NCBI RefSeq assembly: GCF_900698895.1
Contig: NZ_LR217700.1
Location: 62,001 to 126,000, forward strand
Reading direction: 5' to 3'
Length of the DNA: 64,000 nucleotides
Source of the DNA: Buchnera aphidicola (Cinara curtihirsuta)
GTDB lineage: Bacteria > Pseudomonadota > Gammaproteobacteria > Enterobacterales > Enterobacteriaceae
In this document: positions 39,115 through 49,224 of the stretch, in pieces
How positions within the stretch are numbered: position 1 is the stretch's first letter
How the letters are laid out: each line of letters begins with the position of its first letter
Translations under genes and position numbers: made by a program
The notes under the pieces: model-generated
What the model saw: only the letters and a program-made list of their open reading frames with translations
The model's database searches: none
Told to the model about the DNA's origin: nothing

Positions 39115-39930
39115 ATGAATGATTTAATTTATAGAAAACATATTTCGATTAAAAAATTTGGGCAAAATTTTTTAATAAATAAAAAAATTATTGAAAAAAT
39201 TATAAAAAAAATAAATTTAATTAAAAATGATAATATTATTGAAATTGGACCTGGTTTTGGCGCATTAACATTCCCTATTTGTAGTTTTGTAAAAAAGATG
39301 ACAGTTTTAGAGATAGATGAAAATATTGTTTTTTTTTTATTAAAAAGTATATTTTTTAAAAAAATAAACGTTATTTTAACTGATGTCATGAAATTTAATT
39401 TCATATATTTTTTTTCTGATAAAAAAAATATTTTATATCGTTTTATAGGTAATTTACCATATAATATTTCTTCTTGTTTTTTTCTTAGTACTATCAGGTA
39501 TGTTCAAAATATTTATGATATGCATTTTATGTTTCAAAAAGAAGTAGCTAATAGATTATTAGCATCCCCGGGAAATAAAGAATATGGTAGATTAAGTATA
39601 ATTGCTCAACATTTTTATTGTATTAAATCAATTATAAATGTTAATAAATGTAATTTTTTTCCTATACCAAAAGTAGATTCTATTTTTTTACAATTTATTC
39701 CGCGAAAAATACACCCTCAATATAAAATAGAAAAATATTTTTTTGCTTTAGAATTAATTACTCGCTATGCTTTTCAGCATAGACGTAAATTTTTGAATAA
39801 AAATTTATCTAAATTATTTTCTAAAAATCAATTATTTTCTTTAGGTATTAATCCTTATGTTCGAGCAGAAAATATTAGTGTATCTCAATATTTTTTGTTA
39901 GCTAAGGAATTTTTAAAAATAAAAAATTAA
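39115..39930 (+). CDS. ksgA: 16S rRNA dimethyladenosine transferase
   Basis: Also called RsmA; dimethylates A1518 and A1519 of 16S rRNA late in 30S assembly. 271 residues (E. coli 273). The SAM-binding fold begins KKFGQNFLINKKIIEKI, then EIGPGFGALTFP, LEIDENIV, and the catalytic NLPYNISS. The C-terminal domain has AFQHRRKFLNKNL. Convergent with carB. Confidence 0.97.
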   Translation: MNDLIYRKHISIKKFGQNFLINKKIIEKIIKKINLIKNDNIIEIGPGFGALTFPICSFVKKMTVLEIDENIVFFLLKSIFFKKINVILTDVMKFNFIYFFSDKKNILYRFIGNLPYNISSCFFLSTIRYVQNIYDMHFMFQKEVANRLLASPGNKEYGRLSIIAQHFYCIKSIINVNKCNFFPIPKVDSIFLQFIPRKIHPQYKIEKYFFALELITRYAFQHRRKFLNKNLSKLFSKNQLFSLGINPYVRAENISVSQYFLLAKEFLKIKN

Positions 39931-40042
39931 TATATAATAATATTATTTATTTTTTTTAATTAAAAATACATGTTTATTTAAATTATATTTTAAATATATT
40001 TAATAGTTAATATAAATAATTTTATTTTTTTTAACATCCTTG

Positions 40043-40060
40043 TTAATATTAAAATATTAA
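40043..40060. terminator. A/T palindrome between convergent ksgA and carB
   Basis: TTAATATT, two bases, AATATTAA: a perfect palindrome in the 144-base gap between two convergent genes. It contains no G or C and may be chance. Confidence 0.2.
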
Positions 40061-40074
40061 TTATTTATATAATT

Positions 40075-43000
40075 TTATTTTGATAAATTTTTTAGTTTTT
40101 GTAAACATAATATTGGATATTTTCCAATATGTTGGAATGTGGAAATAGTAGCAAAAGCTCCATTTAAAGTAGAATCATAATGTATTTTATATTTTAATGC
40201 ATTTTTTCGAATTTCACGAGTTTCTTTATTTATTTTATTATCTATTGATGTATTTATTATATAAATATATTTTTTGTTTTTAATAAAATCTTGTATATTA
40301 GGTCTTCCTTCGTGTTTTTTATTAACTAATTTAGCATTAATTCCTATAGATCTTAGTTTTAAATATGTTCCTAAGGTTGCTTCAATATTAAAGTTTAACT
40401 TTTTTAATTGTATAGCAATGTTATTTATTGAATTTTTATCTGAATTTTTTACTGATAATAATATTGTTCCTGTTTTTTTAATTTTAATAGATATCCCTAA
40501 CATAGCTTTATAAAAAGCTAATGAAAATGTTTTACCTATCCCCATTACTTCCCCTGTAGATCTCATTTCAGGTCCTAAAAAAAGATTTGCTTCTGGGAAT
40601 TTATTAAATGGTAAAACTGCTTCTTTAATAGAATAATATTTTGGTTTTATTGTACTTATATATTTTTGTTCTAATAAACTTTTCTGACAAATTACACGCA
40701 TAGCTATTTTAGCTAATGGAATTCCGATAGCTTTAGAAATAAAAGGAACAGTTCTAGATGCTCTTGGATTTACTTCTAAAACAAATATTTCATTATTTTT
40801 AACAGCAAACTGAATATTAATTAAACCTAGCACATGTAATTTAATAGCTAGAATTTTTGTTTGTTTTTTGATTTTTTTTTCTATATTAGAATGTATTGTA
40901 TAAACTGGTAATGAACAAGCAGAGTCTCCTGAATGTATTCCAGCTTGCTCTATATGTTCCATAACTCCACCTATAAAAACTCTTTTTTTATCACATATAG
41001 CATCTACATCTACTTCAATAGCATTATCTAAATATTGATCTAATAAAACTGTTTGATTTATTGATTTTTTTTCACGATTTTTGAAATATTGTATTAAATT
41101 TTTATCATTATAAATTATTTCCATTTCTCGACCACCTAAAACATAGGACGGGCGAATAATAACTGGATATCCAATAAAATTAGATTTTTTTAATGCTTCA
41201 GTTATATTATTTGCAGTATCGTTTTTAGGTTGTTTTAATTTTAATTTTTGAACTATTTTTTGGAATTTTTTTCTATTTTCAGATATATCAATATATTTAG
41301 GTTGAGTTCCTAATATATTAATTCCTTCTTTTTGAAAATATTTAGCTAGTTTTAATGGTGTTTGACCTCCATACTGAATAACAATTCCCATTGGTTTTTC
41401 TATTCTTATAATTTCTAATATTTCTTCTAATGCAATTGGTTCAAAATATAATCTATGAGAAATATCATAATCTGTAGATACAGTTTCAGGATTACAGTTA
41501 ATCATAATTGTTTCATATTTATCTAAATTTAATATTTGAGCTGCATGCACACAGCAATAATCAAATTCTATTCCTTGTCCAATTCTATTAGGACCGCTGC
41601 CAAGTATGATAATTTTCTTTTTATTTTTTGTTGGTAATGATTCACATTCATCTTCCCAAGTAGAATACATATAAGCTGTTTCTGTAGAAAATTCTGCTGA
41701 ACATGTGTCTATACGTTTATATACTGGATGTAATTTTAATTCATATCTTTTTTTACGTACTTCATTTTCTTTTACATTTATTAATTGAGAAATTCTTAAA
41801 TCTGAAAATCCTTTAGATTTTAAATATTTTAATTTTTTATAATTTAAATTAGATATTTTTTTTAATTTTATTTGTTCTTCAATTAATATTAAGTTTTGTA
41901 TTTGTTTTAAAAACCATTTATCTATATTTGTAAGTTTATTTACTGTTTCTATAGTCCAGTTTAATCTGAATGCTTCTCCAATGTACCATAATCTATCTGA
42001 ACCGGCTTCTTTTAATTCGTATTCTATTTTTTTTTTCTTTAATAAACAATTTTTTATATTATTTTTATGAATATTAATGTCAAATCCAGTGGATCCGATT
42101 TCTAAACTTCTGATTGCTTTTTGTAATGATTCCTGGAAAGTTCGACCAATAGCCATAACTTCTCCAATGGATTTCATTTGTGTAGTTAATCTATCATTAC
42201 ATCCATGAAATTTCTTGAAATCAAATCTAGGTATTTTAGTGACAACATAGTCAATAGAAGGTTCAAAAGCTGCTGGTGTATTTTTTCCGGTAATATTATT
42301 ATTAAGTTCATCTAAAGTATAACCTATTGATAGTTTTGTAGAAATTCGAGCAATTGGAAACCCAGTAGCTTTAGAAGCTAATGCAGAAGATCTGGATACT
42401 CTAGGATTCATTTCAATTACTACCATTTTTCCATTTTTTGGATTTATTGCAAATTGTACATTTGCTCCTCCGTTATTTACTCCTATTTCTTTTAGAATGG
42501 CAATTGCAGCATTACGCATATTTTGATATTCTTTATCATTTAAGGTTTGTGCTGGAGCAACAGTAATAGAATCTCCTGTGTGTATACCCATTGGATCTAT
42601 ATTTTCAATGGTACATACTACTATAAAGTTTTTAGATTTATCTTGAATAACTTCTAATTCATATTCTTTCCATCCAATTAATGATTCATCAATTAATAAT
42701 TCAGATATTGGTGATAATTCTAAACCATGTATACAAATATCTTGAAACTCTTCATAGTTATATGCAATACCTCCCCCACTACCCCCCATTGTAAAAGAAG
42801 GTCGAACAATACATGGAAATCCAATAAAATCAATAATTGAATTTGCTTCTTTTATACTGTGAGCAATGCTACATTTTGCTGTTTTTAACTTGATTTTTTT
42901 CATAGATTTTTCAAATAAAAATCTATTTTCTGCTTTTTGAATAGATTTAATAGTAACTCCTATTAATTCTACCTGATATTTTTTTAGGATACCCTTTTTA

Positions 43001-43308
43001 TGTAGTTGTAATGCACAATTTAAAGCGGTTTGCCCACCCATAGTTGGTAAGATAGCGTCAGGTTTTTCTTTTTTTATAATTTTTTTTATAATATTTATAT
43101 TGATAGGTTCAATATAGGTAATATCAGCTATTTTAGGATCAGTCATAATAGTAGCTGGATTAGAGTTTATTAAAATTACTTTATATCCTTCTTCTTTTAA
43201 TGCTGTACAAGCTTGCACGCCAGAATAATCAAATTCACATGCTTGACCAATGATAATTGGTCCAGATCCTATAATTAATATAGAGTTTATATCATTTCTT
43301 TTTGGCAT
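40075..43308 (-). CDS. carB: Carbamoyl-phosphate synthase large subunit
   Basis: Makes carbamoyl phosphate from bicarbonate, ammonia and two ATP, for arginine and pyrimidines. 1077 residues (E. coli 1073). Two homologous ATP-grasp halves are evident: [17 protein letters not shown] near the start and [17 protein letters not shown] near residue 570, each followed by [15 protein letters not shown] or [14 protein letters not shown] and by [18 protein letters not shown] or [16 protein letters not shown]. The last 140 residues form the allosteric domain, retained in length. The start overlaps the end of carA by 17 bases. Confidence 0.98.
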   Translation of the reverse strand: MPKRNDINSILIIGSGPIIIGQACEFDYSGVQACTALKEEGYKVILINSNPATIMTDPKIADITYIEPININIIKKIIKKEKPDAILPTMGGQTALNCALQLHKKGILKKYQVELIGVTIKSIQKAENRFLFEKSMKKIKLKTAKCSIAHSIKEANSIIDFIGFPCIVRPSFTMGGSGGGIAYNYEEFQDICIHGLELSPISELLIDESLIGWKEYELEVIQDKSKNFIVVCTIENIDPMGIHTGDSITVAPAQTLNDKEYQNMRNAAIAILKEIGVNNGGANVQFAINPKNGKMVVIEMNPRVSRSSALASKATGFPIARISTKLSIGYTLDELNNNITGKNTPAAFEPSIDYVVTKIPRFDFKKFHGCNDRLTTQMKSIGEVMAIGRTFQESLQKAIRSLEIGSTGFDINIHKNNIKNCLLKKKKIEYELKEAGSDRLWYIGEAFRLNWTIETVNKLTNIDKWFLKQIQNLILIEEQIKLKKISNLNYKKLKYLKSKGFSDLRISQLINVKENEVRKKRYELKLHPVYKRIDTCSAEFSTETAYMYSTWEDECESLPTKNKKKIIILGSGPNRIGQGIEFDYCCVHAAQILNLDKYETIMINCNPETVSTDYDISHRLYFEPIALEEILEIIRIEKPMGIVIQYGGQTPLKLAKYFQKEGINILGTQPKYIDISENRKKFQKIVQKLKLKQPKNDTANNITEALKKSNFIGYPVIIRPSYVLGGREMEIIYNDKNLIQYFKNREKKSINQTVLLDQYLDNAIEVDVDAICDKKRVFIGGVMEHIEQAGIHSGDSACSLPVYTIHSNIEKKIKKQTKILAIKLHVLGLINIQFAVKNNEIFVLEVNPRASRTVPFISKAIGIPLAKIAMRVICQKSLLEQKYISTIKPKYYSIKEAVLPFNKFPEANLFLGPEMRSTGEVMGIGKTFSLAFYKAMLGISIKIKKTGTILLSVKNSDKNSINNIAIQLKKLNFNIEATLGTYLKLRSIGINAKLVNKKHEGRPNIQDFIKNKKYIYIINTSIDNKINKETREIRKNALKYKIHYDSTLNGAFATISTFQHIGKYPILCLQKLKNLSK

Positions 43309-44425
43309 ATAAATGTTCCTTATTTATTATATTTTTAATAAAATTATCAAATAATTTTTGAATATCATGAGTGCCTGGGTTAGATTCAGGATGGCCTTGA
43401 AAACTAAAGGATGGATGATATTTTAATTTAATTCCTTGAATAGTTTTATCAAATAAAGATATATGTGTAACTAACATATTTTTTTGTATTGTATTAGGAT
43501 CAATAACAAAATTATGATTTTGAGTTGTAATAAATACACGTTTTGTCTGTATATCTTGTACAGGGTGATTAGATCCGTGATGTCCAAATTTCATTTTGAT
43601 AATTTTTGATCCTAAAGATAATGCTAATATTTGATGACCTAAACAAATTCCAAAAATAGGAATAAAAAAATTTAATAACTTTTTTATATTTTGTATAGTA
43701 ATACTATATAATCGTGGATCACCTGGACCATTTGATAATAAAATTCCTGAAGGTTTCAGTGATAAAACAGTATTTACTGATGTATTAAAAGGTATTAATG
43801 TAATTTTGCACCCTTTTTTTTCTAAAATATTAAGTATACTTTTTTTTACACCAAAATCGAATACAACTACATGAAATATTTTTTTTATATATTTACTTTT
43901 TAAATTTTTAATATTCCATTTTTGAATATTTTTTGTTCCTACTGAAGTAATAGGATTACTTTTTTTTATTTTTTTATATTTTTTAATTTTTTTTAAAGCA
44001 TTTTTTATATTCATATATTTTTCAGATTGAATACATCCATATTGAGATCCTTTATTTCTTAAAATGTGTGTTATTTTTCTTGTATCTACATTTGATATTG
44101 CAACAATATTTTTATTTTTTATATACTGTGATAAACTTTTTGTACTATAAAAATTACTATTTTCAGGCGAAATAGATCGAATGATAATTCCATTAGCATA
44201 AATTTTATCAGATTCTTCATCTATATTATTTGTTCCAATATTACCAATATGTGGACAGGTAAATAAAATTATTTGTTCTGAATAAGAAGGATCAGTTAAA
44301 ATTTCTTGGTATCCCGTCATAGCTGTATTAAATACTATTTCTCCAATTGTTTCGCCTTCTACACCTTCTGTAATACCTTGAAAAACAGTTCCGTCTTCTA
44401 ATACTAAATGTGCTAATTGTTTCAA
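43292..44425 (-). CDS. carA: Carbamoyl-phosphate synthase small subunit
   Basis: Glutaminase subunit that feeds ammonia to CarB. 377 residues (E. coli 382). N-terminal interaction domain begins [11 protein letters not shown] and contains [21 protein letters not shown]; the class I amidotransferase domain has SNGPGDPR, the nucleophile in [23 protein letters not shown] and the His/Glu pair in [13 protein letters not shown]. Downstream of dapB on the same strand, 66 bases apart. Confidence 0.98.
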   Translation of the reverse strand: MKQLAHLVLEDGTVFQGITEGVEGETIGEIVFNTAMTGYQEILTDPSYSEQIILFTCPHIGNIGTNNIDEESDKIYANGIIIRSISPENSNFYSTKSLSQYIKNKNIVAISNVDTRKITHILRNKGSQYGCIQSEKYMNIKNALKKIKKYKKIKKSNPITSVGTKNIQKWNIKNLKSKYIKKIFHVVVFDFGVKKSILNILEKKGCKITLIPFNTSVNTVLSLKPSGILLSNGPGDPRLYSITIQNIKKLLNFFIPIFGICLGHQILALSLGSKIIKMKFGHHGSNHPVQDIQTKRVFITTQNHNFVIDPNTIQKNMLVTHISLFDKTIQGIKLKYHPSFSFQGHPESNPGTHDIQKLFDNFIKNIINKEHLYAKKK

Positions 44426-44491
44426 AATATTTTCCTTATATACAAATTATTGTATTTAAAATAATATTTTATTGATTTTTAATAAATTTAA

Positions 44492-45340
44492 TTATATTTT
44501 ATTTTTTTTATAAATAGATTTTCTTTTTAAAAAATCAGACATTTTAAATAAACCATTTTTTTTTTCATTTATCCATATAACCGCCTCAATTGCTCCTTTA
44601 GCAAATATAGAACGATGTGTAGCTTTATGGTTAATTGAAATTTTTTCATATTTATTAGAAAATAAAACTGTATGTTCACCAATAGTATTTCCTTCCCTTA
44701 TAGTTGAAAAACCAATTTTATTTTTTTTTCTTATTCCTATATTTCCATATCGAGAAAATATAGCGGATTTATCAAAATTCCAATTCATTGATTTAGATAT
44801 TATTTTACCTAATTGTAGCGCAGTTCCTGAAGGAGCATCTATTTTATTTCTATGATGGGATTCAATAATTTCAATATCAGAATTATTACCTAAGATTAAT
44901 GAAATATATTTTATTATTTTATGCATAATATTTATACCTATACTAAAATTAGGTGAATATAATATTGGAATTTTTTTAGAAGCTTTTTTTATTTTATTAA
45001 TTTGAATTGTATTAAAACCGGTTGTTCCTATAATTATTTTTTTTTTATTTTTTACACAATACTCTATCATTTTTAATGTAGCTTTTGGTGTACTAAAATC
45101 AATTAGTAAATCAAATTTTTTTTTTTTTTCTTCTTTAATTAAATCTTCTAAGGTAGTAAATAATTTTTTTTTATTTAAATGATTATTTTGATTTTTATCT
45201 TGAATAAGAATTTTTTCTTTATTTTGAATTAATAAATGAGTTAATTTAATATTTTTTTTTTTTTTGATTTCTTTTGTTAGAATTTTCCCCATTCTGCCTA
45301 GTGCTCCAGATATTGCTATATTAATTATTTTTTTCTTCAT
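44492..45340 (-). CDS. dapB: 4-hydroxy-tetrahydrodipicolinate reductase
   Basis: Second step of the diaminopimelate branch, NAD(P)H-dependent. 282 residues (E. coli 273), the extra length being a Lys-rich insertion near residues 25-60. Nucleotide motif ISGALGRMGKILTKEI, then DFSTPKATLKMIEYC, GTTGFN, SPNFSIGINIM, and the catalytic ESHHRNKIDAPSGTALQLGK. Contains two 14-A runs in sense orientation (45116-45129 and 45252-45265). In E. coli, dapB lies near ileS, lspA and ispH; the last two are absent here. Confidence 0.97.
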   Translation of the reverse strand: MKKKIINIAISGALGRMGKILTKEIKKKKNIKLTHLLIQNKEKILIQDKNQNNHLNKKKLFTTLEDLIKEEKKKKFDLLIDFSTPKATLKMIEYCVKNKKKIIIGTTGFNTIQINKIKKASKKIPILYSPNFSIGINIMHKIIKYISLILGNNSDIEIIESHHRNKIDAPSGTALQLGKIISKSMNWNFDKSAIFSRYGNIGIRKKNKIGFSTIREGNTIGEHTVLFSNKYEKISINHKATHRSIFAKGAIEAVIWINEKKNGLFKMSDFLKRKSIYKKNKI

Positions 45341-45651
45341 TTTTAAATCCTTATAATTTTATTACTTGATAGAATCAGTAATATAAAAATTGAATATAAA
45401 TAAAAATTTAATTTAAAAAAATATTTTTATAAATATAAATTTTTATTTTTATATACTGATTATATAAATATTTTTTTAATGTATATAATGATTTTTGTTT
45501 TATGATTTTTAAATTATTATAATAACAAGTATTATATTCTTGTAAATTTTATATTAATAATTTTTAATAGATGTGCATATATTTTAAAATATACTTTTAT
45601 ATAAATTATTTATTATATAAAAAATATTAATAAAATATATATTTGTTTTTT
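45341..45651. other. Spacer between ileS and dapB, where lspA and ispH would be expected
   Basis: 311 bases of A/T sequence. In E. coli, and as I recall in Buchnera from Acyrthosiphon, lspA and ispH lie between ileS and dapB. I read all frames for their motifs and found none, so the genes appear to be deleted rather than recently broken. Confidence 0.5.
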
Positions 45652-48489
45652 TTATAAAAAAATATGTTTTTTTTCTTTTTGATTTATATTAGAAATACAT
45701 CTATAACAAAAGTGTATATTATTATTAATTAATGTATTTTTTTTTGAATAATTCCAACATCTTGGACATTTCATTTTATTGCTTTTTTTTATAATAATTT
45801 TTAAATTTTTAATATTTTGACTACAATAAGCTAATTTTGGAGCAGAAGAATATCTATGTAATTGAGTTTCAGAAACTAAAAAAATGAATTTTAATTCAGT
45901 GTTTAAGGATAATAATAATTTAAATAGTTTTTTATCTATATACAATAGTAATTGTATTTCTAATGAATTATTTATATATTTATTTTTTTTTTCTTTTTCA
46001 ATAAATTTATTTACTTCATTTCTAATAGTAAATATTTTTTTCCAAAACATTGAATTATAAGTAATATTTTCTGGAAGAAGTTTTGTTTTTTTAAACCATG
46101 TATTTGTAAAAATCGATGATTCTTTTTTATCTTTTAATTGACTCCATGATTCTTCTGCAGTAAAGGATAATATAGGAGATATCCATCGTATGAGAGATTG
46201 TAAAATATAGAATATTGTTGTTTGACTGCTTCTTCTTTCTACACTATTTTTATGCATAGTATATTGTCTATCTTTAATAAGTTCTAAATAGCAGGATCCT
46301 AATTCTGTAGAACAAAAATTAATAATTATTTGTACAACTTTATGAAAGTTATAATTAGAATAATTTTTGATGATTTTTTTTTGATATTTATATGTTATTC
46401 TTAATATCCATTGATCTAATAATAACATTTTTTTATTTTTTATAATATGTGTTTTACTTTTAAAATCAAAAATATTAGAAAATAAAAATCGTATTGTATT
46501 TCTAATTCTTCTATAATGATTTGATATTTGTTCTAATGTTTTATTAGAAATTGATATATCATTTGTATAATTTGTATATGCTACCCATAATCTTAATATA
46601 TCCGCCCCCCATTTTTGAATAATGTCTTGTGGTTTGATATTTTTTTCTAAAGATTTTGACATTTTTTGTCCATGTTTATTGATAACAAAACCATGAGTAA
46701 TAACTGACAAGTAAGGAGCATATTTTTTTGTTATTACTGATGTAATTAATGATGACATAAACCAACCTCGGTGTTGATCTGATCCTTCTAAATATAAATC
46801 AGCTATATAATTAAATCTATTAATTAAATTATGTTTATATATCTTAAGTTGATGATTAGATCCTGATTCAAACCATACATCAAGAACATCATTAATTTTT
46901 TTGTACATATTTGCATCTTTTTTTAACCATTTTGTCTTTTTTGTTTTCCACCATACTTGAGAACCGTATTTTTTAATTTTTTTTTCTACTTTTTTCATTA
47001 TTAAAATAGTATCTGGATGTAACTTGCCTGTATTTTTATGTATAAAAAATGGAATAGGAACTCCCCATGTCCTTTGTCTTGAAATACACCAATCAGGTCT
47101 ATTTTTAAACATTTTTTTCATTTTATTTTTTCCCCATAAAGGTATCCACAAAACTTTTTTAATCTCTTTTAATATTGTATTTTTTAATAATCTATCAGAT
47201 GTATTAATAAACCATTGTGGGGTTGTTCTAAAAATAACTGGTTTATTATGACGCCAGCAATGAGGGTAACTATGATTAATTATTTCAGAAAAAAATATTT
47301 TTTTATTGTTTTTTAATAACTGAAGAATTATATTTTCTTTATTAAAAATATGTATATTATTTAGTTTTTTAAAAGTAGGGATTTTATAAAAACCATATGA
47401 ATTCACTATTTGTAATGGTTTAATTTTATATTTTTGACAGGCTATAAAATCTTCATAACCATGATCTGGTGACATATGTACAGCTCCTGTACCTAATGTA
47501 TCAGATATATGTGTAGATAAAATAATAGGAATATAGATGTTAAAAAATGGATGTAAACATTCTAAATTTTCTAATTTTCTTCCTTTTATAAGTCCAATAA
47601 CTTTCCATTTTTTTATTTTAATTTTATTTATTATTTTTTTTGTTAACTTTTTTTCACAAATATAATATTTTTTTTCTATTTGTATTATTTGATAATATAA
47701 ATTTGGATTTACAGCAATTGCTTGGCAGGTAGGTAAGGTCCAAGGAGTAGTAGTAAAAATGATAACTGAAATTTTAAAAAGAAATTTTTTTTCTTTTTGT
47801 ATTTTTTTTTTAAAAAATTCTTCAAATAAGTTATGATCTTTTATTTTAAATAAAATATAGATAGATATTGAATTTTTTATTTTATGTTCTATTTCTGCTT
47901 CAGCTAAAGATGATTGACATTTGAAACACCAGTGGATAGGTTTAAGATCTCGATATACATATCCTTTTTTTACAATTTTAGTTAATATATTTATTGTATT
48001 TGCTTGATTTTTATAGTCTATAGTAAGACTTGCATTTTTCCAATCAGCCAGTATTCCTAGTCTAATAAAATCTTTTTTTTGTTGTTGAACTTGTTGTAAT
48101 ACGTATTTATGACATAATTCTCTAAATCGCTGTACATTAGTAGTAGTTATTTTTTCAGCAAATATTTTTTCTACTTTTTGTTCAATAGGTAATCCGTGAC
48201 AGTCCCAACATGGTATATATGGAGCAAAAAATCCTGACATACGTTTAAATTTTAAAATTATATCTTTTAAGATTTTATTAACTGCATGACCAATATGAAT
48301 ATCTCCGTTAGCATATGGAGGTCCGTCATGTAAAAAAAAATATTTATTTTTTTTATTTTTTACAGATAAATGTTTATAGAGTTTATCTTTTTTCCATTTT
48401 TTTAATATTTCAACTTCTTTAATAGCTAAATTAGCTTTCATGGGAAACGTTGTTTTCGGTAAATTTAAAGATTTTTTAATGTTTTTCAT
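45652..48489 (-). CDS. ileS: Isoleucyl-tRNA synthetase
   Basis: Class I synthetase, 945 residues (E. coli 938). HIGH motif in DGPPYANGDIHIGHAVNK and KMSKS in HGQKMSKSLEKN. The CP1 editing domain keeps its threonine-rich FTTTPWTLPTCQAIAVN and the GTGAVHMSPDHGYEDF block, including the His and Asp matching E. coli His333 and Asp342. The C-terminal zinc finger CPRCWNY...HFCYRC is complete. It thus contrasts with the damaged editing domains of ThrRS and PheRS in this window. First gene of the ileS-dapB-carA-carB run. Confidence 0.98.
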   Translation of the reverse strand: MKNIKKSLNLPKTTFPMKANLAIKEVEILKKWKKDKLYKHLSVKNKKNKYFFLHDGPPYANGDIHIGHAVNKILKDIILKFKRMSGFFAPYIPCWDCHGLPIEQKVEKIFAEKITTTNVQRFRELCHKYVLQQVQQQKKDFIRLGILADWKNASLTIDYKNQANTINILTKIVKKGYVYRDLKPIHWCFKCQSSLAEAEIEHKIKNSISIYILFKIKDHNLFEEFFKKKIQKEKKFLFKISVIIFTTTPWTLPTCQAIAVNPNLYYQIIQIEKKYYICEKKLTKKIINKIKIKKWKVIGLIKGRKLENLECLHPFFNIYIPIILSTHISDTLGTGAVHMSPDHGYEDFIACQKYKIKPLQIVNSYGFYKIPTFKKLNNIHIFNKENIILQLLKNNKKIFFSEIINHSYPHCWRHNKPVIFRTTPQWFINTSDRLLKNTILKEIKKVLWIPLWGKNKMKKMFKNRPDWCISRQRTWGVPIPFFIHKNTGKLHPDTILIMKKVEKKIKKYGSQVWWKTKKTKWLKKDANMYKKINDVLDVWFESGSNHQLKIYKHNLINRFNYIADLYLEGSDQHRGWFMSSLITSVITKKYAPYLSVITHGFVINKHGQKMSKSLEKNIKPQDIIQKWGADILRLWVAYTNYTNDISISNKTLEQISNHYRRIRNTIRFLFSNIFDFKSKTHIIKNKKMLLLDQWILRITYKYQKKIIKNYSNYNFHKVVQIIINFCSTELGSCYLELIKDRQYTMHKNSVERRSSQTTIFYILQSLIRWISPILSFTAEESWSQLKDKKESSIFTNTWFKKTKLLPENITYNSMFWKKIFTIRNEVNKFIEKEKKNKYINNSLEIQLLLYIDKKLFKLLLSLNTELKFIFLVSETQLHRYSSAPKLAYCSQNIKNLKIIIKKSNKMKCPRCWNYSKKNTLINNNIHFCYRCISNINQKEKKHIFL

Positions 48490-48880
48490 GTATTACTCTT
48501 AGTAAAATACTATATACATTTATAAAAAAAACGGAAAAATATATATTAATTATTAATTAATGTGTTTATATTATAGATAAAATTTTTATAAAAATTAGTA
48601 TATATTAAAATTTTAATTAGTAATAATTAATAAATTATTTAATAATTTTAAATTCAAATAATTTTTTAAATAAATAAATTATTTTTATACTATTTACTCT
48701 AAAAATATAATATATAGTATATTTTTTCTTTAATTGTTGATACTATTACCTATAGTATATATTTTTTAATATTAACATGAATAATTTAATTTTTTATAAA
48801 AAAAAGTATTTTTTATAAGATATTTTAAATAAATTTAAAAAATAATTTTTTTTATTTTTGATTTGGGAGTTATAATTATT
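48490..48880. other. Divergent spacer ileS-rpsT
   Basis: 390 bases. ribF, normally between rpsT and ileS, is absent and left no recognisable fragment. Near rpsT there is a possible promoter: TTGTTG (48734-48739) and TATATA or TATATT around 48756-48763. TATAGTATAT occurs twice, at 48713-48722 and 48751-48760, and ATACTAT/ATAGTAT (48740-48758) form an inverted repeat across the promoter spacer. Function of these repeats is unknown. Confidence 0.45.
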
Positions 48881-49141
48881 TTGGCAAATATAAAATCATC
48901 TAAAAAATACTCAATTATATCTGAAAAACGTAGAAAATTGAATATTAGTAAACGATCAACTATTAAAACATTTATTAAAAAAGTGTATTTTTTTATTAAA
49001 ATAAAAGATAAAAATAAAGCTTATCAAGCTTTTCGTATTTTGCAATCTTATATTGATAGATATTGTTCAAAAGGTATTTTACATATTAATAAAGCAGCTA
49101 GACATAAATCAGTATTGATAAAAAACATTAAATGTATGTAA
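48881..49141 (+). CDS. rpsT: 30S ribosomal protein S20, TTG start
   Basis: 86 residues (E. coli 87 with the initiator). ANIKSSKKYSIISEKRRKLN, RSTIKTFIKKVY and IHINKAARHKS-type sequence at the end identify S20. The TTG at 48881 gives the exact family N-terminus and has GGGAG about ten bases upstream. E. coli rpsT also starts with UUG, where it is tied to autoregulation, so the rare start appears conserved. Convergent with dnaJ. Confidence 0.96.
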   Translation: MANIKSSKKYSIISEKRRKLNISKRSTIKTFIKKVYFFIKIKDKNKAYQAFRILQSYIDRYCSKGILHINKAARHKSVLIKNIKCM

Positions 49142-49173
49142 TTGTTATATTGTAAATTTGTTTAACTTAACAA

Positions 49174-49208
49174 GTATTGCTTCTATTTTTATTTATAGAC
49201 AGCAATAC
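49174..49208. terminator. Hairpin between convergent rpsT and dnaJ
   Basis: GTATTGCT (49174-49181) pairs with AGCAATAC (49201-49208), and the inner bases TCTAT/ATAGA continue the stem after a one-base bulge, for about 13 pairs and an 8-base loop. Located in the 83-base gap between two convergent stops, suggesting bidirectional termination. No strong T run follows. Confidence 0.6.
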
Positions 49209-49224
49209 CCTCTTATTTTTATAT

